Origin: a virus
Virus record (IMG/VR): IMGVR_UViG_3300036979_001044
Location: 32,811-96,810 of that record
Length of the DNA stretch: 64,000 nt
Direction: 5' to 3' (one strand)
Shown here: positions 42,626 through 51,700 of the stretch, piece by piece
Numbering within the stretch: the first letter of the stretch is position 1
Layout of the letters: every line of letters starts with the position of its first letter
Notes under the pieces: generated by a model
Database searches by the model: none
The model's input: the letters and a program-made list of their open reading frames with translations, nothing else
Told to the model about the DNA's origin: nothing
Position numbers and translations under genes: made by a program

Positions 42626-45600
42626 TCACTTGTTCTTGTCCGATTTCAGCTTCTCGCTGATCCAGGCAACGATCTTATGCTGATCCACCGCGATGTACTC
42701 ATTGTAGAGGTGCCCGACTCCATCGCTCTCCATGATCTTGCGCAACTTGGCCAAGTTCTCCTCGGGCGTCCCGCCCTTCTTGCACACGGTACGATAGAGG
42801 ATAGCGGCACGATGGGACGTATCGAGCTTTTTGAACGTCGCCTCGAAATGCGCGATGCACTGGTCGTGGGTGTCTTTGTCTGGAATCCAATCACGCATCC
42901 GGAACTTGTAGTAGCGGCAGGAAAGAGAATCGTTTTGCGGCATGTCCTTGATCGGGATGGGCAGCCGCAGCACCTTGGCCTGGGCGTCGGCGATACCGCG
43001 ACCGGTCGGATCGACAATGACCTTGTTCTTCGGGTCGTAGTAGATGCTGTTGCAGGTGAAGTCGCGGCGCTCGAAATCCTTGCGCATCTCGTGGTCCACC
43101 CGAATGTCCGGCCACCACTTGCCGTTGACCGGGTTGGCGCACTGCTCGCCGTCCGCGGTCGTATAGGACACCATGCCTGTCAGGTCAATGCCCGGGCCAC
43201 TCTTGGTGGCACAAACAGTCATCCAGGCCTCGTCTCCAGGGGCCTTGCTAGTGATCCGCCTGTCCCCGGGCAAATCCGCACCAACTTTGTTGAAGCAAGT
43301 TTTCATCACCGTCGCGTCGGCCGTGGTCACCATATCGAAGTCCTTGAGCTTGGAGATCACCTTCTCATCGGTGATCTCACTTCCCTCTTGGACCAGATTG
43401 AGCAGATCGCGCACCGCGCCGCCAACCAGATAGGTCTCGCGGCCTCGTTCCCAGAGCCAATCGACGTACTCGGTTGGGGTGTGCGTACCCACCGCAGCGG
43501 TGGCCATCAACTCGTCCAGAATCTTCTGGTGCCGTTCATTGGGGCGGACGAAAGACTTTTCTGGAAGATCATGCACCGCTGACTTGTAGTGCTCGGGGCC
43601 CGCCTCATTGGACTTGAATCCCTTCCAGTCCTCGAAGTGCAGTTGCGTCGAGTGGTTCTTGTCGTGCGGGCCCTGGTAGTCCGGCCCAAAATCAACGATC
43701 GGATGCCCCGCTTGATCCGTGCCGATATACGTCCCCGGAATCTCCTGGCCCTTTACGATCGCAGTGAGCTTGGCGCCGTTTCTCATGTACCCCTTCAGCA
43801 CCTTCGGAACTTTCAGCTCGCTCTTGGGTACGAGCTGGATCTCGCCCACCCGCTCGACTTTCGATGGAGCAAAAACGGTATCCGCCTTCACCTTCAGCGC
43901 GGGCGCCTGGGCGGGTTTGGGCTTTCCCGGCTTCTCCGCCTTTTCTGGAAAGACCGCCAGCGGATCGGCGTTCTCAATTTTCTGGAATAGATCGCGACTC
44001 ACCGTGATCCGGTTGTAGGTCGGGCCGGGCTCAATGGATGCCTCAATCTGGAAATGCTTCCGCAGCTGCTCGATGACCCCCTTGTGCCCGGGAGCGAACT
44101 TCAGCACCACCAGATCAGGATCGGTGTGGTGCGGGCGCAAATGCCCATCCAGGTACGTCATGAGTCGCGCGGTCCAGCCCGGTTCCTTGGTCTGTCCACC
44201 GTTGCGGAAGTAGATGGGCGTGTTGCCATCCCAGGCGACGATCTTACCTCCGCGGGGCCCAGTCGCGATGATGGCGGCCATCGACTTCTCCAGGTCAGCT
44301 TTGTCCTGGGGGCGGAGCGCTACCTTGGCGGTGTTGCCGATGACGTAGCGCCTACGCTCTTCGGTGCCCTCCCTCGCTGAGTCCTGCCCGGTCACCGCCG
44401 CGTCGGGCAAAACGATCGGGTAGACGTTACGCAGAGGCTCGGTGACCGTGTAGATCTCCTTGTCCCGCTTCAGTCCCTCGGCGACCTCTTCCTCCTCATC
44501 CTTCCAGTCGCGGAGCAAGTCAGCCGGATCGATGTGAGGATTGGGACCTTTTTCTGGAACGCGCCGCTTGGGGGTCTCGACCAGGTAATTGGCCGCGGTG
44601 CCATGGCCGCCCGCGCGATTGCCCGCCTGGCTGGTGGCCGCGCCGATGTCCGCCGATACCTGCCCGCCCTTGCCCAGCCCGGATAGCGGGATGACCAATC
44701 GGAGCTTGGGCGACTCCTCGGCGCTCTGCACCCGGGTGAGCCCCACCCAGCGCTTGAAGGCCTCGATGTCCATGGGGTTGGTCTGGAGGAAGAACTTCTC
44801 CGGCCGGTCGTAGCTCAATCCGTAGGCGCGCTCGGCATCCTCCTGATTGGAGAAGCCCAGCATGCACTTCTGCTCGTCCCAGATGCCGGTCTCGGGATTC
44901 TGCTGCTCGATGACGTAGGCCATCTCGGAGTCGGGGTCAGGGCCGATGAACACGTCGAGAGGATCATCGTCGGCGCCGGTGGTGCCCAAGATCTCCCCGT
45001 AGGCGTGCAGCATCCAAGTCTTGTCGGTGCCCCCGTCCGGGGTGTGAAAGGTCCGCGAGGTGCCCTTTGGGTTCTCGATGTGGATGGGCAATCCCCAGAG
45101 ATGCACCAGCTGCTCGCCACTGGAGAGAGCCTTGCGCAGATCGTCTTCGCGCAGGAGCGCGCGCATGAGCGCCTCCTCGCTCTTGTAGACCTTGCCGCCC
45201 TTGCCCCCGGGCACCAACTCCCCCTCCTTGTTGAAGCCGTAACCGTCTGGAATCCTTAGTAATTGACAAGAACAATGCGGATGGATCGTGCCGATGACCG
45301 CTTGCCACTCGGCGGTCTTCTTGCCCACGTTGGTGCCGTTGGCTACCAGGGTCGAGAGCGGGAAGATGCGCGGGTTGCCGTCCGGGCCGTTGTAGAGCCG
45401 GTCGCAGTGCTTGCAGTTATGCACTGCTAACCCATTGGCAAAATAGCTCTCGTCTTCCTCCACTTCCAGATTGAACACTTCACCTGTGAAAGGAACCACA
45501 GCAATGCTGTTGACTCCTCTGGCATAGAACGATATAGGCTGCGCATGAACCGTAGACGCAATATTCCCAAATCCGAATTGATTCGACTCTGGAAAACCGG

Positions 45601-46954
45601 AAAACATACGATTGGGTCTTTGGGGCGGCACTTTCAAGCCGGCAGTACCACAATCAAACGCCGCTTCCGTGAATGGGATATCCCCATACCCAGCCGAACC
45701 GAAAGCCAGATCGCCAACTTGCGCAGAATGACCCCCGAACAAAGAAAAGCCCTCACCGAGAATGCGCGTAAAGCGCGTAAACTGGCATGCAGCCCAGCTG
45801 CGCAGCATGCCAAAGCTCTGACCAATCAGCGCACCCAGCGCTCGGTTACTCCCACCACCCAAGCCTTGGCCAAAAGACTCGCAGCGTTCCATCCCGTACT
45901 TGAATTCGCTTTCGATAAATTCAACATCGACATTGCTATCCCGCATCTGAAGATAGCGATAGAGGTAGACGGCGGGGGGTGGCATTACACGGGAGCCGTC
46001 CGTAGACGAGATCAAATCAAAGAGCTTCTCCTCTGGGAGCAAGGCTGGATCGTGTTGCGCGTTCCCGACAGTTGCGCAGACCAAGTAATCGCCGCAGTGA
46101 ATCGAATCAGCGCGCCGCCAGTTCATATTAACTAGGAATGGATGATTTTCTGTAGCATAGGGTTTCTGCCCATCAATCCCGATCAGTTTTCCAGAAAAAT
46201 GACGCTGAAAAGCGTGGGTCACCTTCCGCCAGCGCAGCTTATGGGTGAGCACCTCTTCCCCGATACGCACCTGCTCGATGGGAATTTCCCCGCTACGGGT
46301 GTGCACCAACGTGCCCGCGGTAAAACAAGCATCCGGCATTACCCGCTTTGCAACCAGGGCCTCCTCACCGTAGCGCTTGGCGATGTGGTCGGCGAGCCCG
46401 GTCTGCATGGCGGTCTGCTTCTCGGTGACCGCGATGCGATCCCAGTCGCGGGTCCAGTCCTCGCTCGCCCAGCCGAGGTCGCTCTTGAGCTGCTTCGCCG
46501 TCTCGCGCTTGGCGATATTCTGGGCGGTCTTGTCCCGCACAACGCGCTCCAGCTTGGCGCGGAGCTTGGCGTCGGCCTCGATGAGGATGTTGCCGGTCTG
46601 CTGGTTGACCTTGTTGCCCAGGCCCTTCAGGTAGCCAGCGGCGCTGAGCTGGGCGAACTTCACCGCCCGCTGCTCGGGGACCGAGAGCGGGATAGGGTTC
46701 TTGCGAACGTATTTCTGGAAAGCGTCGAAGCTCATGTTGGCCGTGGCCTTGTTCTGGAGAATTCCCAAGAGCTGGCCGTAGAGGTAGGCCTGCTCCACCG
46801 AATTCAAGTGCCCCTCGATGAGCCCAGCCTGCTCCAGCTCCGTCAAAACCCCGGGGTCAACCGCCTCCGGGCCGATGGCCGAGACGATGAAGGCGTTGTG
46901 GTGCTTCTCCACGATCTTCTGGACTTTCTGGAGTTGCTCGGGGGTCAATAGCAT
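42626..46954 (-). CDS. Minor head (MuF-type) protein fused to InPase-like and CCA/polyA-type nucleotidyltransferase domains, with intein
   Basis: 1442 residues including a 304-residue intein (210-513). Residues 1-209 plus ~514-575 form a MuF/SPP1 gp7-like minor head domain (VTEKQTAMQTGLADHIAKRY; CKHCDRLYNGPDGNPRIF; HPHCSCQLLRIPDGYG). Residues ~620-740 match the pyrophosphatase-like domain of phage polyvalent proteins (GADDDPLDVFIGPDPDSEMA). Near 900 lies IATGPRGGKIVAWDG. Residues ~1165-1400 carry class II nucleotidyltransferase motifs: YLVGGAVRDLL, LKDFDMVTTAD, FERRDFTCNSIYYDP. ATG at 46954 with AGAGGTGAGG. Minor head proteins are packaged in few copies, so the attached enzymes may be delivered into the host. 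Activity is inferred. Confidence 0.8.
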   Translation of the reverse strand: MLLTPEQLQKVQKIVEKHHNAFIVSAIGPEAVDPGVLTELEQAGLIEGHLNSVEQAYLYGQLLGILQNKATANMSFDAFQKYVRKNPIPLSVPEQRAVKFAQLSAAGYLKGLGNKVNQQTGNILIEADAKLRAKLERVVRDKTAQNIAKRETAKQLKSDLGWASEDWTRDWDRIAVTEKQTAMQTGLADHIAKRYGEEALVAKRVMPDACFTAGTLVHTRSGEIPIEQVRIGEEVLTHKLRWRKVTHAFQRHFSGKLIGIDGQKPYATENHPFLVNMNWRRADSIHCGDYLVCATVGNAQHDPALLPEEKLFDLISSTDGSRVMPPPAVYLYRYLQMRDSNVDVEFIESEFKYGMERCESFGQGLGGGSNRALGALIGQSFGMLRSWAACQFTRFTRILGEGFSLFGGHSAQVGDLAFGSAGYGDIPFTEAAFDCGTAGLKVPPQRPNRMFSGFPESNQFGFGNIASTVHAQPISFYARGVNSIAVVPFTGEVFNLEVEEDESYFANGLAVHNCKHCDRLYNGPDGNPRIFPLSTLVANGTNVGKKTAEWQAVIGTIHPHCSCQLLRIPDGYGFNKEGELVPGGKGGKVYKSEEALMRALLREDDLRKALSSGEQLVHLWGLPIHIENPKGTSRTFHTPDGGTDKTWMLHAYGEILGTTGADDDPLDVFIGPDPDSEMAYVIEQQNPETGIWDEQKCMLGFSNQEDAERAYGLSYDRPEKFFLQTNPMDIEAFKRWVGLTRVQSAEESPKLRLVIPLSGLGKGGQVSADIGAATSQAGNRAGGHGTAANYLVETPKRRVPEKGPNPHIDPADLLRDWKDEEEEVAEGLKRDKEIYTVTEPLRNVYPIVLPDAAVTGQDSAREGTEERRRYVIGNTAKVALRPQDKADLEKSMAAIIATGPRGGKIVAWDGNTPIYFRNGGQTKEPGWTARLMTYLDGHLRPHHTDPDLVVLKFAPGHKGVIEQLRKHFQIEASIEPGPTYNRITVSRDLFQKIENADPLAVFPEKAEKPGKPKPAQAPALKVKADTVFAPSKVERVGEIQLVPKSELKVPKVLKGYMRNGAKLTAIVKGQEIPGTYIGTDQAGHPIVDFGPDYQGPHDKNHSTQLHFEDWKGFKSNEAGPEHYKSAVHDLPEKSFVRPNERHQKILDELMATAAVGTHTPTEYVDWLWERGRETYLVGGAVRDLLNLVQEGSEITDEKVISKLKDFDMVTTADATVMKTCFNKVGADLPGDRRITSKAPGDEAWMTVCATKSGPGIDLTGMVSYTTADGEQCANPVNGKWWPDIRVDHEMRKDFERRDFTCNSIYYDPKNKVIVDPTGRGIADAQAKVLRLPIPIKDMPQNDSLSCRYYKFRMRDWIPDKDTHDQCIAHFEATFKKLDTSHRAAILYRTVCKKGGTPEENLAKLRKIMESDGVGHLYNEYIAVDQHKIVAWISEKLKSDKNK
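45510..45538 (+). promoter_or_regulatory. Candidate sigma70-type promoter of the nested endonuclease
   Basis: TTGACT (45510-45515), 17-base spacer, TATAGG (45533-45538). Start of transcription would be expected at about 45544-45546, that is at the ATG at 45545, which would give a leaderless mRNA. No good ribosome site precedes that ATG. The promoter lies inside the codons of the intein's Hint C-terminal part. Confidence 0.5.
45545..46135 (+). CDS. Vsr/EDxHD-type homing endonuclease, antisense inside intein
   Basis: 196 residues, ATG at 45545, TAG at 46133-46135; the only plus-strand gene accepted here. Residues ~8-48 look like a helix-turn-helix (SELIRLWKTGKHTIGSLGRH). Residues ~120-180 carry the Vsr-like nuclease core: FNIDIAIPHLKIAIEVDGGG, then WH, RRRDQIKELLLWEQGW, IVLRVPD. 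The whole gene lies within the intein and each codon is the exact complement of an intein codon. None of its 15 Leu codons is TTA/CTA and none of its 9 Ser codons is TCA, which keeps the intein frame open. It lacks the genome's common 8-mer. Presumed to cut intein-free alleles and drive homing. Confidence 0.85.
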   Translation: MNRRRNIPKSELIRLWKTGKHTIGSLGRHFQAGSTTIKRRFREWDIPIPSRTESQIANLRRMTPEQRKALTENARKARKLACSPAAQHAKALTNQRTQRSVTPTTQALAKRLAAFHPVLEFAFDKFNIDIAIPHLKIAIEVDGGGWHYTGAVRRRDQIKELLLWEQGWIVLRVPDSCADQVIAAVNRISAPPVHIN

Positions 46955-46958
46955 CGCC

Positions 46959-47282
46959 TCACCTCTTGTCTCGCGCCTCGTTGGCTAGCTCCAGGAGCTG
47001 ATTGGTCGAGAGCCCTTCCAGTTGTCCGCCTTCCAGAAAATCGCTCTCCTGGTAGCCCCGCCGGCAGAGCATCTTCTTCACCCGCTCGTAGAGCGCCCCA
47101 TCCTGCTCGGCAATGGGCTGGGTATAATCCTCGAATCCCTTGGCGAGCTTGGCTACCGGAAGGAATCCCTCATTGTCCGCCTCAGCCCCGGTCAGGATGG
47201 CTTCGGGGATGCCCCCGGGGTATCGGTCACAGGTGAGCTTCCCTCGGTATCGGGCGCAGTTGCCGCACTGGTTGGTTTGCAT
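46959..47282 (-). CDS. Small protein with N-terminal Cys cluster
   Basis: 107 residues, ATG at 47282 with GAGGAGAGCGAGAC. The N-terminus (CGNCARYRGKLTCDRYPGGI) holds a CxxC...C cluster that may bind zinc. The rest is helical and acidic. This short Cys-rich type often lies next to minor head genes in large phages; function unknown. Confidence 0.6.
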   Translation of the reverse strand: MQTNQCGNCARYRGKLTCDRYPGGIPEAILTGAEADNEGFLPVAKLAKGFEDYTQPIAEQDGALYERVKKMLCRRGYQESDFLEGGQLEGLSTNQLLELANEARDKR

Positions 47283-47476
47283 GTCTCGCTCTCCTCGATT
47301 TCTGCGCGCAGATAAGTCAACACCGCTACGCCTTTTCCGATTAGCCCTAAAATCTTCTCCGCATCACAAACCGCGGCAGACCGGGATAGCAACGTATTCC
47401 AGAATGAGCACCCCGCCACGTAGCCGCCGGACAAAAACATCGGACAACCGTCGGCGCAGTGCACGGGCTTAGCCAT
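47192..47476 (-). CDS. Small Cys-rich protein
   Basis: 94 residues from an ATG at 47476 overlapping the previous stop (ATGGCTAA). It has several Cys in the first half (HCADGCPMFLSGGYVAGCSF; VCDAEKIL) and a Thr/Ser/Pro/Gly-rich tail. It overlaps the next gene by 91 bases, so this start or frame is less sure. Confidence 0.45.
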   Translation of the reverse strand: MAKPVHCADGCPMFLSGGYVAGCSFWNTLLSRSAAVCDAEKILGLIGKGVAVLTYLRAEIEESETCKPTSAATAPDTEGSSPVTDTPGASPKPS

Positions 47477-48791
47477 GATACTGCTCACCCCACTGTGCGG
47501 TATCGATCTGCATCTCGGCAAGGGCTTTGCGCACCCAGAGGGGCAGCTGCTTCCCCTCTCGGCGCGCGGCCGAGACCTCCGCGTAGCACTCGTGGGGGTT
47601 GGTCGCCGCGTAGTCGGAGATCTGGGACATGATCTCGTTCTTGTGCTGCTTCAGCTGGGGTACGCAGTGCTTCTTCCAGATCTCCCAACAGGAGAGCTTC
47701 GATCCCTTCGCAAACAGGTGCCGGAGCACAAACCCCTCGACGTGCCCGCACTCGTGGCGGATGGTCGAGATAAGCCCATGGCCAGTCGTGAAGTGGCTGT
47801 CCCCTTGAGTCGCCTTGGCGTAGCCCTCGTTGAAGTAGTCCGGGCCGACTACCATCACCGATCGCTGGTAAGGCTTCTGGTCGTAGGGATGCGCGACCGC
47901 AATGGCCGATCCCCCAAGCGGGCACTGCTGGGTGAGATCGATCGGATGCTTTCCAGAAAGTGCGATGTGGTTCTCCTCCGGATGCGCCTTGGCCCACTTC
48001 TTCAGCTGCTCGGGCGTGCCCAAGAAGTGCAGATGAGCAACCACCAACGGATGCTGCTCGCTCAGGGCCTTGTTGGCGGCGTTCGCTGTCGCCAGGTCCG
48101 GATAGCGGACTGCCAGGTGCGGCAGATGCTTCGCAGCCCAGCCGTGAGCTTCTTCCAAAGACTCAGCAGCTCCGGTGAAGTGGTCGACAAGCTGATGCTT
48201 GGGCCTAGCGGTACCGGGGACAGATCCCGATACCGGGTCTGGTTCAGCTGGTGCCGGGGGCGCCACTTTGGGCGATGCCACTTCTGGCGTCTGATTTTTC
48301 GCCGCTGCTTTGAATTCATGTCCCGCTCCTGGAGTGAAACTCTTCGGCAGCATGAGCAACAGGTACTTCCCGCCGGGGATGATCGGCGCCTCGATGTGCT
48401 CGCTCTGCTTGAAGGCGGCGAGTGCCGCGGCCTGGGCGTGAGGGATCTTCACCACCACGAGTCCGGGGTTCGACTTGTGCGGCACCACCTTCCCGCCCAA
48501 CTGCGCCGCCCAGCTGTCGAGCGCCCCGCTCAGCCGCTCAGGGCTCCAGTGCTGGGTGTGCTCGGGGTCCGCCCAGAGCCCGCCCTTGGGGCCAACGAAG
48601 GGACCGGACTTCTCCAGCTTCAGCGACTCGTAGGGCGGGGTTTTGTCTTCACGTAGCCGCTGCTCCTCCCAGTACTTCTCGGGGTTCTTCTGGGACTCGT
48701 CGAACCCCTGCCCGAACAGCTCGCGGATTCGCTTTTCGTCTTTGGGGTCGACCTTCAGATCCACCCCGGTCCTGACCGGCTTCTCGCTCAT
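47469..48791 (-). CDS. Virion-type protein with HECGH metallopeptidase-like domain
   Basis: 440 residues; ATG at 48791 in a 4-base overlap (ATGA). Residues ~45-68 hold the shared module SGPFVGPKGGLWADPEH. Residues ~80-140 and ~230-270 are two related small alpha/beta units (PHKSNPGLVVVKIPHAQAAA; PHLAVRYPDLATANAANKAL). Residues ~340-355 contain TIRHECGHVEGF, an HExxH zinc-peptidase motif. The C-terminal part (SDYAATNPHECYAEVSAARR) has further His/Glu that could serve as the third ligand. It may act on virion proteins, host wall or host proteins. Confidence 0.65.
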   Translation of the reverse strand: MSEKPVRTGVDLKVDPKDEKRIRELFGQGFDESQKNPEKYWEEQRLREDKTPPYESLKLEKSGPFVGPKGGLWADPEHTQHWSPERLSGALDSWAAQLGGKVVPHKSNPGLVVVKIPHAQAAALAAFKQSEHIEAPIIPGGKYLLLMLPKSFTPGAGHEFKAAAKNQTPEVASPKVAPPAPAEPDPVSGSVPGTARPKHQLVDHFTGAAESLEEAHGWAAKHLPHLAVRYPDLATANAANKALSEQHPLVVAHLHFLGTPEQLKKWAKAHPEENHIALSGKHPIDLTQQCPLGGSAIAVAHPYDQKPYQRSVMVVGPDYFNEGYAKATQGDSHFTTGHGLISTIRHECGHVEGFVLRHLFAKGSKLSCWEIWKKHCVPQLKQHKNEIMSQISDYAATNPHECYAEVSAARREGKQLPLWVRKALAEMQIDTAQWGEQYHG

Positions 48792-51700
48792 GCTCCACCC
48801 CAAATTCTGGAACCGGCCGTGGCTCCAGACACGATGTGCGGCGGCAGCTCAGCCGCCTTGCTCTGGATGTACTGCATGGCCTGGCCGTAGAGCGCGTCGG
48901 CGTCTACCGAAAGCGCCTCTGGGGGCATCTGGTCCAGGAATTGCACCGGGTCGCCCTTCTTGGCCTTGGCGAAGACGAACGTCGCCTTGTCCTTGTTCTT
49001 GCTATGAAAAGCGGAGAAGTTCTTGGCCCCGTGGGCGTAGCTGTCGGCGAACAGCCGGGCGTCGACCATGCGCCCGATGCTCTTTGCTCGATCCACCGCC
49101 CCGGGCCAAGTGGTCATCGGATCAGCGGACACAAACAGAAAAACTGGTTTGATTCCGCGCTTCTCGCACTCCTCCATCAACCAAGGATTCTCCGTCCCGT
49201 TTTGCTCGCCGGCCGCATCCCAAGTTGCCGCTACGCTCTGGGCCAGCTCGGGGCGCGCACCCAGCGCCGAGCCCTTCCCCCCAGCCACCCCACCGCTGGT
49301 GACCAGGATCTTCCGCTCGCCCTCGGGCATCTTGGCGATCTCGTCCAGCCGTTTCATGAAGGCGCGCTTGACCACCGCGTTAGCCGTCTGGTGGAGCGCG
49401 GTGTTGTACAACGCCCGGGCCTGGGCGCGATCGGGATGGATGGGCTTGCCCTTCTCGTCCGGGGGCAGATCGGGCCGGGTCCACTCAGGCATCATGCTCT
49501 TGGCCGCGTCGGTCTCGAAAATGAAGTTGTTCTTCTTGACCACGTCGTAAAAGGCGGAGGCCATCCCATCGGAGTCCGCCTCGAAGGCATCGGCGAACTT
49601 GCCCTCCACCGCCCGCTCCTCCGCGGTCAGGTTGGGCAACCGGGGAATGGTGGGCGGCGGAGCGACGGTCTTGCCCGGCAGTCCCACCCTAGCCGCGTCG
49701 GCGACCCCATCCCCATCAGCGTCGACCATGGGATCAACCTGGTAGGCCAGCGGGTCTCCGCCCGCCGGCGGGGTGAGCCCGGCCTGCGGGGCCCGGGGAG
49801 CGCTCTGCATCTGGGGCGCGATCTGCGCCGCCGGAGTCGGGGCGCCCATCTGGGGCGGGGGTTGCGGGGTCTGCGCCTGGGGAGTTGGGGCCGGTTGCGC
49901 GCCAGCTCCGCCCCCAGTCCCTTCCTCGGTCCAAGGAATGGTGTGCTCCGGGTCCGCCCACTTGCCGCCCCGGGGCCCGATAAACATCCCGGCCTTGAAC
50001 AGCGAGAGCTGCGCGCTCTCGGATTCGTCCAGTTCCAGAAAATCGTCCAGAGACTTCTGGAACAGCAGATCCTTCACCTTCTGCTTGTCGACCGCGACCA
50101 GGTGGTATTGCCCACCCTCAAAGGTCGGCTCGGCGATTCCATATTTCTGGAGCTGGGCCAGCGCCTCGGTCGCATGCTTGGGGACCTTGACCATCACCTT
50201 GGTCGGGTCTCCGTAATGCTCCTTGATCTTGATACCATGCTCTTGGATGAATCCAGAAAATGCCTGGGCCGGCACAGACCCCTGCTCAGGCGTTAGCTTT
50301 GGTGCCGGCGCCGGCTCAGGCGTAGCAACCGCAGGTTTAGCCTCCGGGGCCTTCTCGGGCGCAGCTGTTGGCTCAGGAACATACGCAGGAGCCGGCGCGG
50401 GCTTCTTCCCCGCAGATACCGCAGTATCCACAGCTTTGGCCCCCATTTGCACATATGCTTCTTCCGATGCCAGGTAGCCCTTCTTCTTTCCGCCCTTCCC
50501 CTCCCAAGCCCAGAAGACATCGCCACCGATTTCAACTTTGGTGAACGACTGCCCGTACCCCAGATGGATTGTTGTTCCCGCTGCAAGCGAATTCAGCTTT
50601 CCAGAATATTCCGCCGTGATCGTGTCAGTATCTTTCTGCGCTTGCTCCAGCGAAGCTGCAATGCCGGCGGGGTCTACAACATAGGGAGTCGCAGACTCCT
50701 TCTTGACCTCCGCAGCTAGCTTGTCAAACATCTCCACGGTCAGCGGCTTGTCCACCCCGGAACTGGGCGAAGGAACTCCCTGCCAGGGCACCTCGACCAC
50801 CGTCGCCGAACCAGGCAAGATCTCGGTGCCAGCCGTTTGCGGCTCGGGCAGGTTGGGGGCTAGCTCGGGGTGATCCATGTCCGACAAAGCTGGGACCTGC
50901 GAAGTCGCAGCGCTCTCCGCGCCACCGCCCGCCGTGGGCCCGGCGACCTTGCCGTGGATCTGGGTGAGCAGTTCATCCACGGATATCGGCTTGCTCATCC
51001 ATTCCATCTCCGCCGCGGTGAGCTGCTTGCCTTGCGTGAGCTTCTGCCCCAGCTCGTACTTGCGCCGCAAAATGTCGTTCACGTTCTCGTCGAAGAGATT
51101 GCCCTCGGCGGTCATCCAGTAGACGTTGACCGCGTTCTTCTGCCCAATGCGATGGGCGCGATCCTCCGCCTGCCTGACATCGGCCGCCGTCCAGGGCATG
51201 TCATTGAAGACAACCTTATCGGCCGCTGTCAGCGTCGCACCAACGGCCATGGATTGACGGGTTGTCACAAAGACACGCTTCTCACCGATGAAGTTGCCAG
51301 CCTCATCCTTTTTCTGGAACTCCTTCTTGGCCGCTTCACGGGCGTCATCCTGCATCTGCCCGTGATGCAGGATAGCCAGGTCGCCGAACTTCTCGGCGAT
51401 AGCCTTGGCCGCCTCGACCGAATCGCTGAATACGATGACCTTGGAATCGGAGGTATCGAGGATTTCCTGCACCATCGACTCGGTGACCGGAACCTTGCCC
51501 TTGGCAATCTCAGCCTTGAGCTTAGAAAACGCCCCAATCGTATTCTGCTCTCCCATGTCGGGTAGACCAGGGACTGGGTGCTTGACGATCGACGTGGTCT
51601 TTTCTGGAAGGTCTTTGAGCACCGCGGTCTTCTGCCGGGCGATGTAGACCTCGTGCATGTCCATCCAGAGCCCGCCGATGGGTGCGGTCTTGATCGCGTT

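Larger units (their letters stand above)
45416..46327 (-). mobile_element. Class 1 intein in the minor head gene, with antisense endonuclease insert
   Basis: 304 codons from Cys1 (CFTAGTLVHT; codon at 46325-46327) to the terminal Asn of GLAVHN, followed by Cys+1 of the host protein (CKHCDRLY). Block B has ATENHPF (Thr59, His62); ADSIHCGDYLV follows; block F is GEVFNLEVEEDESYFANG. Only ~90 N-terminal and ~35 C-terminal residues belong to the Hint fold. The ~180 residues between have no LAGLIDADG or HNH motif: they are the antisense of the plus-strand endonuclease gene. Insertion is at a conserved Cys in the Cys/His part of the MuF domain. Confidence 0.9.
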
